NCBI RefSeq assembly: GCF_004352835.1
Contig: NZ_SJSB01000020.1
Coordinates: 1-57,704, forward strand
Direction: 5' to 3'
Source: Marinomonas flavescens
GTDB lineage: Bacteria; Pseudomonadota; Gammaproteobacteria; Pseudomonadales; Marinomonadaceae
DNA: 57,704 nt
Under the pieces are notes generated by a model. That model saw nothing but the letters and a program-made list of their open reading frames with translations. It was not told where the DNA came from and ran no database searches. The position numbers and the translations under genes are program-made. Shown here piece after piece: positions 27,773 through 36,402 of the stretch (its first letter is position 1; every line of letters begins with the position of its first letter).

Positions 27773-28108
27773 ATGAACCCTTGTAAGTTTTATAAGTGCC
27801 TCGCCGACGATACTCGTTTGAAGTCCATCATGCTGATCCAGCAAGCAGATGAAGCCTGTGTTTGCGACCTAATGGCTGCGCTGGAGCTTGATCAACCCAA
27901 GACCTCGCGTCACCTTGCTGAACTGCGTAAATGCGGCATATTGCAAGACGAACGGCGTGGCAAATGGGTGTATTACCGTTTGCATCCTGAGTTGCCGGAC
28001 TGGGCGAAAACGGTAATAAACGCAACCGCTCAACATAACAAAGACTACTACCAAGCCGCGCTGGACAAACTGTTGTCCTGCAAATCATCCGTCAATAATT
28101 GCTGCTAA
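27773..28108 (+). CDS. arsR: ArsR/SmtB-family arsenic-responsive repressor
   Basis: A 111-residue winged-helix repressor. The metal-sensing motif is CVCDLM (C29, C31) at the start of the recognition region, as in R773-type ArsR (ELCVCDLC). DNA-recognition helix [17 protein letters not shown] follows, then the wing [10 protein letters not shown]. The C-terminus carries extra cysteines ([10 protein letters not shown]). I chose the ATG at 27773 because CGGA stands 7 bases before it; an ATG six bases earlier is also possible. Starts arsR-arsH-acr3; arsH begins 28 bases after it. It is expected to repress the operon until As(III) or Sb(III) binds. Confidence 0.9.
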   Translation: MNPCKFYKCLADDTRLKSIMLIQQADEACVCDLMAALELDQPKTSRHLAELRKCGILQDERRGKWVYYRLHPELPDWAKTVINATAQHNKDYYQAALDKLLSCKSSVNNCC

Positions 28109-28136
28109 CACCACTTACGCACAATGGAGAAGAGTA

Positions 28137-28856
28137 ATGCCGTCACTTGAAAACAGCTTACCAAACATCAATCATGAGCAACTTAACATTCCTAGCCATG
28201 AGCAGTTTTCCGCCACACCAAGCACCCACAAACCGCGCCTATTATTGCTCTATGGATCGCTGCGTGAGCGCTCCTATAGCCGCCTAGTGATTGAAGAGTC
28301 CGCTCGCTTATTAACGTCCTTTGGTGCCGACGTGAAAATATTCAACCCAGCGGGTTTACCACAGCCAGATTCAGAAGACGACAGCCATCCAAAGGTACAA
28401 GAACTTAGAGAATTAATGATGTGGTCTGAAGGTCAAGTATGGTGCTCGCCAGAGCGTCATGGCTCGATGACCAGCATATTGAAAAGCCAACTTGATTGGA
28501 TGCCTCTCAGCATCGGCAGCGTACGCCCGACACAAGGAAAAACCCTGGCGGTTATGCAAGTCAGTGGCGGCTCTCAGTCGTTTAACGCGGTCAATCAAAT
28601 GCGCATTTTAGGTCGCTGGATGCGCATGGTGACGATTCCGAATCAGTCATCTGTGGCAAAAGCCTTTTTAGAATTTGAAGAAGATGGTCGTATGAAACCC
28701 TCTGCTTACTACAACCGTATTGTCGATGTACTGGAAGAGCTGATGAAGTTCACGCTCTTGCTTCGCGATCAAAAAGACTACCTTGTAGATCGTTATTCTG
28801 AGCGTGTCGAAAGCGCAGAACAACTTAGTAAACGAGTCAATCAAAAATCGATATAG
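28137..28856 (+). CDS. arsH: ArsH, NADPH-dependent flavin reductase of arsenic resistance
   Basis: A 239-residue flavodoxin-like FMN protein. The phosphate-binding loop is [16 protein letters not shown], with conserved blocks [21 protein letters not shown] and [21 protein letters not shown] typical of ArsH. ArsH oxidises trivalent organoarsenicals or acts as a quinone/azo reductase, protecting against arsenic and oxidative stress. It sits between arsR and acr3 with 28- and 10-base gaps, and has a GGAG ribosome site. No arsenate reductase gene is nearby. Confidence 0.93.
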   Translation: MPSLENSLPNINHEQLNIPSHEQFSATPSTHKPRLLLLYGSLRERSYSRLVIEESARLLTSFGADVKIFNPAGLPQPDSEDDSHPKVQELRELMMWSEGQVWCSPERHGSMTSILKSQLDWMPLSIGSVRPTQGKTLAVMQVSGGSQSFNAVNQMRILGRWMRMVTIPNQSSVAKAFLEFEEDGRMKPSAYYNRIVDVLEELMKFTLLLRDQKDYLVDRYSERVESAEQLSKRVNQKSI

Positions 28857-28866
28857 GACGAATACC

Positions 28867-29883
28867 ATGGGATTGTTTGAACGTTATCTTACCATCTGGG
28901 TTGGATTGGGTATCATCGGTGGCATTCTGATCGGCAGTCTAATCCCCGATGCTTTCTCAGTGATCGCCGGTTTAGAATACGCCCATGTTAACTTCGTGAT
29001 CGCCGTGCTTATCTGGCTGATGATTTACCCTATGATGGTGCAAATCGATTTTTCATCCATTAAAGACGTTGGCAAAAATCCAAAAGGGATTCTACTGACT
29101 CTCGTGATTAACTGGCTGATTAAGCCCTTCTCTATGGCGCTGTTGGGCTGGCTCTTCTTTAAAGTATTGTTCGTATCTTGGGTCGATCCAGAAACCGCGA
29201 AAGAATACATAGCAGGGATGATTTTGTTGGGCGTTGCTCCTTGTACTGCTATGGTGTTTGTCTGGAGTCAGCTGACTAAGGGGAATCCGAATTATACCTT
29301 GGTGCAAGTGTCTATTAACGATGTGATCATGATTTTCGCATTCGCGCCTATCGCCGGTTTCTTACTCGGCGCGACTGACATTAGTGTGCCTTGGGACACC
29401 TTACTGATTGCGGTGGTTTTATATGTATTAGTGCCTCTTTTAGCGGGTTTATTCACCCGTAAAGCATTAGATAAAAACAATGACCACTCAAGACTCGATG
29501 CTTTTTTACGTACCATGAAGCCTTGGTCTATCGTCGGTTTGCTTGCCACTGTGGTTTTGTTATTCGGTTTTCAATCTGAAACTATTTTGGCAAAACCACA
29601 AGCGATTCTATTGATTGCGATTCCTCTGCTGATCCAGACTTATTGTATTTTTGCCGTCTCTTACTGGTTAGCAAGAAAATTCAAATTGCCTCATTCTGAA
29701 GCGGCTCCTGCCAGCCTTATAGGAACGTCTAACTTTTTTGAATTGGCCGTCGCTGTCGCTATTTCGTTATTCGGATTGCACTCTGGTGCTGCGCTGGCGA
29801 CCGTTGTCGGTGTGTTAGTAGAAGTGCCGGTTATGCTGTCATTGGTTTGGTTTATTAACCGCACCCGACATTGGTTTGCCTAA
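28867..29883 (+). CDS. acr3: ACR3-family arsenite efflux permease
   Basis: A 338-residue membrane protein with about ten helices, ACR3 class of arsenite/H+ antiporters. The essential Cys is visible in [23 protein letters not shown] helix (C126), and the late helix [16 protein letters not shown] contains the conserved Glu. The frame extends to 28804 inside arsH, but the ATG at 28867 has AGGA upstream and gives the family N-terminus ([14 protein letters not shown]). Last gene of the ars operon, closed by a strong terminator. Confers efflux of As(III). Confidence 0.94.
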   Translation: MGLFERYLTIWVGLGIIGGILIGSLIPDAFSVIAGLEYAHVNFVIAVLIWLMIYPMMVQIDFSSIKDVGKNPKGILLTLVINWLIKPFSMALLGWLFFKVLFVSWVDPETAKEYIAGMILLGVAPCTAMVFVWSQLTKGNPNYTLVQVSINDVIMIFAFAPIAGFLLGATDISVPWDTLLIAVVLYVLVPLLAGLFTRKALDKNNDHSRLDAFLRTMKPWSIVGLLATVVLLFGFQSETILAKPQAILLIAIPLLIQTYCIFAVSYWLARKFKLPHSEAAPASLIGTSNFFELAVAVAISLFGLHSGAALATVVGVLVEVPVMLSLVWFINRTRHWFA

Positions 29884-29911
29884 GCTATTAAAAACAGCAC
29901 AGTCTCAAACG

Positions 29912-29955
29912 AAAAAGACCGTATTGATGTCACTTCATCAATACGGTCTTTTTTG
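29912..29955. terminator. Terminator between acr3 and aroQ
   Basis: Long arms AAAAAGACCGTATTGATG and CATCAATACGGTCTTTTT around TCACTT, between converging genes, with a T run on both strands. Confidence 0.92.
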
Positions 29956-29978
29956 CATTAACCCAATAGCAAATCTGT

Positions 29979-30431
29979 TTAGGCTTTGAGCTTATGAACT
30001 AGCCCTTGAATGCCCAAGGCATAACCTTGTACGCCCATACCGACCACAATGCCCAAAGCAACAGGTGAAATGTAAGAATGATGACGAAAAGCTTCGCGGG
30101 TATGTACATTAGAAATATGCACTTCAATCACAGGCACATCGGCCCCTTTAATCGCATCGTGCAATGCGACAGAAGTGTGTGTGTAAGCGGCTGGGTTAAA
30201 CACCACACCTAGCACTTCCCCTTCTTTAATACGACGACCCGCTTCATGAATGTAATCGATCAGCACGCCTTCATGGTTAGATTGGCGAAAATCAATATCA
30301 TGTCCTAACGCCGCGGCAGTATCTCGGCACAAGACTTCCACATCCGCGATGGTTTCATGGCCGTACATTTCTGGCTCACGAGTACCCAATAAGTTCAGGT
30401 TCGGGCCGTTCAATACCATAATGGTAGACAT
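29979..30431 (-). CDS. aroQ: Type II 3-dehydroquinate dehydratase AroQ
   Basis: A 150-residue dodecameric type II dehydroquinase that interconverts 3-dehydroquinate and 3-dehydroshikimate. Catalytic elements: NGPNLNLLG, R18 and Y23 in TREPEMYG, NPAAYTHTS and H105 in VIEVHISN. It can serve aromatic biosynthesis or quinate/shikimate breakdown; the nearby ligC-type gene hints at aromatic catabolism, but the canonical biosynthetic neighbours accB-accC are absent and the evidence is only positional. GAGGAA ribosome site; single-gene unit. Confidence 0.95.
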   Translation of the reverse strand: MSTIMVLNGPNLNLLGTREPEMYGHETIADVEVLCRDTAAALGHDIDFRQSNHEGVLIDYIHEAGRRIKEGEVLGVVFNPAAYTHTSVALHDAIKGADVPVIEVHISNVHTREAFRHHSYISPVALGIVVGMGVQGYALGIQGLVHKLKA

Positions 30432-30845
30432 ACAAGTTTCCTCGATAAGCTGAGATTCACACTAAGCAGTGCATAAGAAATATTGTTAAGTAAAAAGATA
30501 ATACGATGATGCTGATCTAGGTACTAGAGCAAACCTCTTGTTCACCCGCTTTATCGCCGATAATAGGGCGAAAAATCGAAGATATGAACAGAAGTACATA
30601 CAATTAGGAAAATACACTCAGACACACAAGAAAACCTTCTGAAAAACGAAATAAACCAAACAATCAATGTATGAATCTAATATTTTTTTCATTTCCCTTT
30701 GATTTTTTCTATTTGAAAAATAGAAAGTGCCTTTAGAAAATTTTTCTAAAAATAACATCTAGAAACTAAAAACAACGTTCTTTTTATTTTTTAGCTATTT
30801 GATTTTGATATAGTCTTTAAAACTAATATAGAGAAGGATCGCACT
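30432..30845 (+). other. AT-rich region upstream of the double-HTH LysR gene
   Basis: About 410 bases without a gene. Besides two AT-rich dyads at 30706-30750, nothing else is recognised. A possible promoter lies near 30800-30825 (TTGATTTTGA and TATAGTCT/TATAGA stretches). Confidence 0.5.
30706..30750. promoter_or_regulatory. Two AT-rich dyads, candidate operators of the double-HTH LysR gene
   Basis: Dyad 1: TTTCTATTT (30706-30714) and AAATAGAAA (30718-30726), three-base centre. Dyad 2: TTTAGAAAA (30732-30740) and TTTTCTAAA (30742-30750), one-base centre. Both contain TAGAAA half-sites, and a third TAGAAA lies at 30760-30765. Autoregulatory binding is inferred from position only. Confidence 0.45.
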
Positions 30846-32060
30846 GTGGAAATGCCTATTCCCAACCTACGTCATCTAAGAGTTTTTTTGGCTGTAACCG
30901 AACAGAAGAGCATTACTCGTGCGTCCAATAGCATTTTTTTATCACAACCTGCAATAACTCAAGCCATTGCAAAATTAGAAAACCAACTGGGTGCAGCACT
31001 TTTTGAACGCCATTCCGATGGTATGTATGCAACACCATCTGGCGATGTTTGGTACAACCGTGTATCGCGTGCTATTAATCACTTACAAGCTGCAACCCTT
31101 ACGATCGTCAAAGAAAATACGAACAAAGATGTACCATCTAAAAACCTTATTGGCCTTATCAGTACCACACAATTAAAAGCGTTAGTGGCGGTATGCGAGG
31201 CACAAAACTTCAGCATTGCCAGCCGTAATCTAGGTATTTCACAATCATCCGTACACCGAGCGGCAAGAGACCTTGAAAGATTACTGGGTGTGACACTATT
31301 CGAAAAAAGTAGCCTGGGTATTAGCGCAACCAAAGCAGCACAAAATCTATCTACAGCAACAAAACTTTCCTTTAGTGAGTTGCGCCAAGGTATTTACGAA
31401 ATTAACGCTCTGCAGTTTCGTGATGTCAGTACTATTACTGTTGGCTGCATGCCGCTTGCTCGTACTACGATTTTACCAAAATCTATTTTACGTTTTAACG
31501 AACGTCATCCAGACGTGAATATTAATATGACAGACGGTCCTTACCCTGATTTATTGCATCACTTACGTCAAGGTGACATAGATATAATGCTAGGTGCATT
31601 GCGTTATCCAGCACCAGCTGACGACGTCATTCAAGAAGAGCTATGGGCACCGTCACTGTCAATTGTCGCTCGAAACGACCACCCATTAATGAAACAAGAA
31701 ACAGTTTCAGCACAAGACCTAACTCAATACGCTTGGGTGGTTCCCGCTAAAGAGACCCCAACTCGCAATGCCTTTGAGAACATATTTAAAGACGCTAATA
31801 TTGATTTGCCTACACGTATTGTTGAATCCAGCTCACAAATTCTGATACGTGAGTTATTGATAGAAAGCGACCGATTGACGTTAATCACAGCCAGTCAAGT
31901 TGAACGAGAAATCAATATTGGATTACTCAAAAAAATCACTTTCCCACTAGACCATACGAGGCGACCAATCGGCCTTTGTGTACGTAAAAGCTGGCTTCCT
32001 ACGATGACACAATCCCATTTTTTAAGCATGTTAAGAGAAGTATCAGAGAATTTTAGATGA
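30846..32060 (+). CDS. LysR-type regulator with two tandem HTH domains
   Basis: A 404-residue protein, about 100 longer than usual LTTRs because it has two complete LysR winged-HTH domains. The first covers about 8-67 (LRVFLAVTEQKSITRASNSI...SQPAITQAIAKLE...LFERHSDGMYATPSG). The second covers about 107-166 (LKALVAVCEAQNFSIASRNL...SQSSVHRAARDLE...LFEKSSLGISATKAA). One effector domain follows (about 195-400, with DIDIMLGALRYPAPADD). The GTG at 30846 has AAGGA before it. A ligC-type gene follows 208 bases later on the same strand. Function unknown; control of that neighbour is plausible. Confidence 0.88.
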   Translation: MEMPIPNLRHLRVFLAVTEQKSITRASNSIFLSQPAITQAIAKLENQLGAALFERHSDGMYATPSGDVWYNRVSRAINHLQAATLTIVKENTNKDVPSKNLIGLISTTQLKALVAVCEAQNFSIASRNLGISQSSVHRAARDLERLLGVTLFEKSSLGISATKAAQNLSTATKLSFSELRQGIYEINALQFRDVSTITVGCMPLARTTILPKSILRFNERHPDVNINMTDGPYPDLLHHLRQGDIDIMLGALRYPAPADDVIQEELWAPSLSIVARNDHPLMKQETVSAQDLTQYAWVVPAKETPTRNAFENIFKDANIDLPTRIVESSSQILIRELLIESDRLTLITASQVEREINIGLLKKITFPLDHTRRPIGLCVRKSWLPTMTQSHFLSMLREVSENFR

Positions 32061-32268
32061 CATTTAAAATAACTTCTTTGCAAAAAATGAATACCATATG
32101 CGGTTTATGGATTATCCCCTTTTTCACACCAATGCTAGATTTGTAAGCAGATAAAAAGCAAAAGCTAAGATACAAGATGAAGGCTCAAATCGATAAGATA
32201 TGCGCATCATAATTCCTCTTCGGACTTAGCTTTACTCACCCTACACTCGCACGCTCAGGAGTAGACTA

Positions 32269-33216
32269 ATGAAAATTTGTATCGCTGGAGCATCCGGTGC
32301 TTTTGGCATGAAACACATGGATGCTATTGCCGCTATTGAAGGCGCCGAGGTGGTTTCCGTTGTTGGCACCAAAATAGATGCGATTAAAGCATTCGCCGCA
32401 GAACGTGGCATTCCACACTACACAACAGACTTGGCTGAAAGCCTAGCGCGTGACGATGTAGATGCTGTAATTTTAGCCACTCCAACACAACTTCATGCCG
32501 CCCAAACTATCCTGTGCTTAGAAGCTGGTAAACACGTCATGTCTGAAATTCCAATGGCAGACAGCATTGAAGACGCGCGCCGTGTGGTTGCCGTTAAGAA
32601 AGAAACCGGGCTAGTTGCCATGGCAGGTCATACTCGTCGTTTCAATCCGTCTCACCAATGGATTCACAACAAAATTGAAGCCGGTGAACTCACGGTTCAA
32701 CAAATGGATGTACAGACCTACTTCTTCCGCCGTTCGAACAAAAATGCATTAGGCCAAACCCGCTCTTGGACAGACCACCTACTCTGGCACCACGCTTGCC
32801 ACACGGTTGACTTGTTCCAATATCAAACCGGCGAAACCGCCAGTAAAGTACAAGCACTGCAAGGCCCTATTCACCCGGAACTTGGCATTGCAATGGACAT
32901 GAGCATTGGTATGAAAGTGCCTACAGGGGCCATTTGCACCCTGTCTCTGTCATTTAATAATGATGGTCCATTTGGTACCTTCTTCCGTTATATTTGTGAC
33001 AACGGCACCTATCTTGCTCGTTATGATGACCTTTATGATGGCAACGACAACAAGATTGACTTATCTGATGTCGCTGTCTCTAACAACGGTATTGAGCTGC
33101 AAGATCGAGAATTTATCACCGCCATCCGAGAAGGTCGCGATCCTAACTCTTGCGTTACTCAAGCTATCGAATCAATGGAAACATTGTATCGCCTTGAGCA
33201 ATGCTTGGAAGACTAA
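32269..33216 (+). CDS. ligC: 4-carboxy-2-hydroxymuconate-6-semialdehyde dehydrogenase-like (LigC/PmdC) Gfo/Idh/MocA oxidoreductase
   Basis: A 315-residue NAD(P)-dependent enzyme, the exact length of LigC. Rossmann motif GASGAFG at 7-13; VDAVILATPTQLHAAQ; EIPMAD at 93-98, where most Gfo/Idh/MocA proteins have EKP but LigC has EIPLAD; then GHTRRFNPSHQWIHNKI, QQMDVQTYFFRR and SWTDHLLWHHACHTVDLF, all close to LigC. LigC oxidises the ring-cleavage product of protocatechuate 4,5-dioxygenase. No ligAB, ligI, ligJ or ligK is in the window, so it may work with genes elsewhere or on another substrate. AGGAG ribosome site. Flanked by the double-HTH LysR and an aldo/keto reductase. Confidence 0.85.
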   Translation: MKICIAGASGAFGMKHMDAIAAIEGAEVVSVVGTKIDAIKAFAAERGIPHYTTDLAESLARDDVDAVILATPTQLHAAQTILCLEAGKHVMSEIPMADSIEDARRVVAVKKETGLVAMAGHTRRFNPSHQWIHNKIEAGELTVQQMDVQTYFFRRSNKNALGQTRSWTDHLLWHHACHTVDLFQYQTGETASKVQALQGPIHPELGIAMDMSIGMKVPTGAICTLSLSFNNDGPFGTFFRYICDNGTYLARYDDLYDGNDNKIDLSDVAVSNNGIELQDREFITAIREGRDPNSCVTQAIESMETLYRLEQCLED

Positions 33217-33410
33217 GTAAATCACTTATACGATATAGGGGGCTACGGCTCCCTATTTGCGTTTTATGGCGACAAGATGGTCATGTACACCATGATAATT
33301 TTGCTCAATCATCATTCTAAGCGCAAAATACCCCATCAAAATAATCCCTCGTCCTGTTGCTAATCAAGCAGTACGACTGTGATTAAAACGGCTAAAACAA
33401 CGAGGTACCT

Positions 33411-34397
33411 ATGCCTAAACATCCCCACCTAAGCAACCCAACGATTGGCTTAGGCTGTATGAATCTTTCCCATGCTTATGGCGCACCGCTGACAGAAGAC
33501 GCGGGTATTGAAGCACTGCAAGCGGCGTTTGAAATGGGTTATCGCCACTTTGATACAGCGACATTATACGGCGCTGGCAAAAACGAGATGCTGGTTGGCA
33601 ACGCATTAAAAGATCGTCGCGACGAGTTCTTTCTTGCCAGCAAATGTGGCATGGAAATGGTCGATGGTAAACGCATCATCAATGGTCGCCCTGAAAACCT
33701 ACGTCGCCAATGTGAAAATAGCCTAAAGCGCTTACAAACGGATCATATCGATTTGTATTATTTGCATCGCATGGACCCAGATGTGCCGATTGAAGAAAGC
33801 GTGGGTGCGCTCGGTGATCTGGTTAAAGAAGGTAAAATTGGTGGCATCGGCTTGTCTGAAGTGTCTGCTGAGGTAGTCGAACGTGCTCATAAAGAATCTC
33901 CGCTTACTGCATTACAGACCGAATACTCTCTTTGGACTCGCAATCCAGAAATTGCTGTATTGGAGACAACGAAAACCCTCGACATTACTTTTGTAGCCTT
34001 TAGCCCGGTCGCTCGTGGTTATTTGTGTGGTGAACTGACCGATGTTACGACACTAGAAGACACCGACATCCGCAAAAAAATGCCGCGCTTTAGTGTGGAA
34101 AACTATCCTAAAAACATAGACTTGTTGCAGGATTTTCTCGCTATGGCAAAAGACATCGGCTGTACGCCAGCGCAATTGGCCTTGGCATGGACCCGCATGA
34201 AAGGCGAACATATTGTGCCGATTCCTGGTACTCGCTCGATCTCTCATATGCGAGATAACCTTCATGCGGGACAACTTACCTTGGATAGCAAAAAAATGAT
34301 GCTGCTGGATGACATAATTAACCAAAATAACGTCTTTGGTTCTCGTTACAATCCGGCACAACAGGCTGATGTGAGTACCGAAATGTTCGACGCATAA
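33411..34397 (+). CDS. Aldo/keto reductase
   Basis: A 328-residue (beta/alpha)8 NADPH-dependent reductase. The catalytic tetrad is visible as D and Y of HFDTATLYGAGKNE, K of FFLASKCG and H of LYYLHRMDPDVP. The cofactor end has PIPGTRSISHMRDNL, as in the AKR11/AKR13-type (YajO/Tas-like) branch. The substrate is unknown. It lies 194 bases after the ligC-type gene on the same strand and has a GAGG ribosome site. It is followed by a short tandem repeat and a terminator. Confidence 0.9.
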   Translation: MPKHPHLSNPTIGLGCMNLSHAYGAPLTEDAGIEALQAAFEMGYRHFDTATLYGAGKNEMLVGNALKDRRDEFFLASKCGMEMVDGKRIINGRPENLRRQCENSLKRLQTDHIDLYYLHRMDPDVPIEESVGALGDLVKEGKIGGIGLSEVSAEVVERAHKESPLTALQTEYSLWTRNPEIAVLETTKTLDITFVAFSPVARGYLCGELTDVTTLEDTDIRKKMPRFSVENYPKNIDLLQDFLAMAKDIGCTPAQLALAWTRMKGEHIVPIPGTRSISHMRDNLHAGQLTLDSKKMMLLDDIINQNNVFGSRYNPAQQADVSTEMFDA

Positions 34398-34404
34398 TTC
34401 AGTT

Positions 34405-34460
34405 ATTGATAACCCGTGATTGATAGCCCGCGATTGATAGTCCGTGATTGATAACCCGTA
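34405..34460. repeat. Four tandem copies of a 14-bp unit after the aldo/keto reductase gene
   Basis: Units ATTGATAACCCGTG, ATTGATAGCCCGCG, ATTGATAGTCCGTG and ATTGATAACCCGTA follow each other without spacers. The copies differ at up to three positions, so the array is not a very recent slippage product. It lies between the stop codon and the terminator, in the untranslated tail. Confidence 0.95.
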
Positions 34461-34470
34461 TTTTCACAGT

Positions 34471-34510
34471 AAAAAGGTCGCTTTCCTAACAAAGGAAGCG
34501 ACCTTTTTTG
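34471..34510. terminator. Terminator between aldo/keto reductase and pycB
   Basis: Arms AAAAAGGTCGCTTTCC and GGAAGCGACCTTTTTT around TAACAAA, between converging genes; T runs on both strands. Confidence 0.92.
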
Positions 34511-34572
34511 AGTCTATTTAGACTGAAAACTCATTTTATAACGTGATAAAAAAGCGTTAATCCTGAAATAGA

Positions 34573-36384
34573 TCACACAATTTCAATCAACATTTCACCT
34601 GGCGTGACACGATCACCTTTCTTAACGCTAACCGTTTTCACTGTGCCTGCGATATTAGCATGTACTTCGGTTTCCATTTTCATGGCTTCCGTTACGAGTA
34701 CTGCTTGCCCTGCTTTCACTGTGTCACCTTCGGCTACCAATACATCGATGATATTGCCCGGCATAGCAGCACTAACATGACCTGGCTCAGTGGCTTTAGA
34801 ACGACCACTACCACCTTCAGAAACGTATTCATTCAATGATTCAAATACGACTTCTTCAGGCATGCCATCAAGGGACAGGTAAAGTTTGCGCTTACCGGCA
34901 CCAAAGTCACCCACACCTGTGATAGCAACGTCATAGACTTCGCCATGTACATCAATTTTAAATTCAGTCGCCAGACCAGCAGCCGCAGTCGCATTGCCCG
35001 CTTGTTCAGGCGGTAGTAATACTTCTGGTTGTAACGTTCCATCAGCACGTTGCTGCAAAAATTCACGTCCTAGCTCTGGAAACATAGCAAACGTTAGTAC
35101 ATCTTCTTCTGACTTAGCCAACTCACCAATGTCTTTACGCAACTTAGCTAGCTCAGGAGTTAATGAGTCTGCAGGGCGACCTTCATTAACGTGCTCATTG
35201 CCTACTGCTTTTTTCTGTACATCAGCATTCACAGCCGCTGGTGGTTGACCGTAACCACCCAATAAATAGCGTTTTACTTCATTAGTAATCGTCTTGTAGC
35301 GCTGACCAGCTAAAACATTATAGACAGCTTGAGTACCTACGATTTGCGATGTCGGTGTTACTAATGGAGGAAAGCCTAGGTCTTCACGGACACGAGGAAT
35401 TTCGTCAAATACATCACGAATTTTGTCTAGGGCATTTTGCTCTTTCAGCTGATTTGCCAAGTTAGACATCATGCCGCCCGGTACTTGATTGATCTGTACC
35501 GACACATCTTCACGAGTAAACTCACTTTCAAACTGATGGTATTTTTTACGTACATCACGGAAATAGTCAGCAATTTCAGACAATAGAGCCAGATTTAAGC
35601 CGGTGTCATAGTCCGTATCTTTCAAGGCCGCAACTTGAGACTCTGTCGCTGGATGGCTAGTGCCGCCCGCAAAAGAAGAAATCGCGGTATCAATACGATC
35701 AGCGCCCGCTTCAATTGCTTTTAACTGACACAATGGCGCTAGACCAGAAGTTGAGTGGCTATGAACAACAAGCGGTAAATCCACCGCTTCTTTGATGGCT
35801 TTGACCAAATCATATGTCGCGTAAGGCGTTAGCAAACCAGCCATGTCTTTAATCGCAATAGAGTCTGCACCCATCGCTTGCATCGCTTTCGCTTGTTCAA
35901 CAAACAATTGAGCGGTATGAACAGGGCTAGTGGTATAACAGATCGTACCTTGAGCATGTTTACCGGCTTTTTTAACCGCTTTCATCGCTGTTTCAATATT
36001 ACGCAAATCATTCAATGCATCAAACACACGGAATACGTCGATTCCGTTATCCGCTGCTTTTTGTACAAAGGCTTCCACAACATCATCAGCATAATGACGG
36101 TAACCCAATAAATTTTGACCGCGCAATAGCATTTGTAGACGAGTATTCGGTAGCGCTTCTTTAAGTTGACGTAAACGCTCCCATGGATCTTCTTTTAAGA
36201 ATCGAACACAGGCATCAAAAGTAGCGCCGCCCCATACTTCTAGGGACCAAAAACCGACTTGATCTAATTTCTCACAAATAGGCAGCATATCTTCTGTGCG
36301 CATACGTGTCGCAATAAGAGACTGATGTGCATCACGCAGAGTAACGTCCGTGATTTCGACTTTTCTTTTGTTAACTTGACTCAT
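34573..36384 (-). CDS. pycB: Pyruvate carboxylase subunit B (carboxyltransferase + biotin carrier)
   Basis: A 603-residue protein with a DRE-TIM barrel carboxyltransferase domain (about 8-280, starting VEITDVTLRDAHQSLIATRM), the conserved carboxylase domain (about 300-480) and a C-terminal biotinyl domain with biotin Lys K569 in TEAMKMETEV. With PycA it makes oxaloacetate from pyruvate and bicarbonate. The sequence also resembles oxaloacetate decarboxylase alpha, but there is no oadB or oadG membrane gene, and pairing with a biotin carboxylase gene and a LysR gene matches the Pseudomonas pycA-pycB-pycR locus. AGGAGG ribosome site; 18 bases after pycA. Confidence 0.93.
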   Translation of the reverse strand: MSQVNKRKVEITDVTLRDAHQSLIATRMRTEDMLPICEKLDQVGFWSLEVWGGATFDACVRFLKEDPWERLRQLKEALPNTRLQMLLRGQNLLGYRHYADDVVEAFVQKAADNGIDVFRVFDALNDLRNIETAMKAVKKAGKHAQGTICYTTSPVHTAQLFVEQAKAMQAMGADSIAIKDMAGLLTPYATYDLVKAIKEAVDLPLVVHSHSTSGLAPLCQLKAIEAGADRIDTAISSFAGGTSHPATESQVAALKDTDYDTGLNLALLSEIADYFRDVRKKYHQFESEFTREDVSVQINQVPGGMMSNLANQLKEQNALDKIRDVFDEIPRVREDLGFPPLVTPTSQIVGTQAVYNVLAGQRYKTITNEVKRYLLGGYGQPPAAVNADVQKKAVGNEHVNEGRPADSLTPELAKLRKDIGELAKSEEDVLTFAMFPELGREFLQQRADGTLQPEVLLPPEQAGNATAAAGLATEFKIDVHGEVYDVAITGVGDFGAGKRKLYLSLDGMPEEVVFESLNEYVSEGGSGRSKATEPGHVSAAMPGNIIDVLVAEGDTVKAGQAVLVTEAMKMETEVHANIAGTVKTVSVKKGDRVTPGEMLIEIV

Positions 36385-36402
36385 GTTACTTCCTCCTGCG
36401 GA

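Noticed and set aside
34405..34460. CRISPR-like array
   Set aside because: Units are directly adjacent without spacers and only 14 bp; no cas genes.
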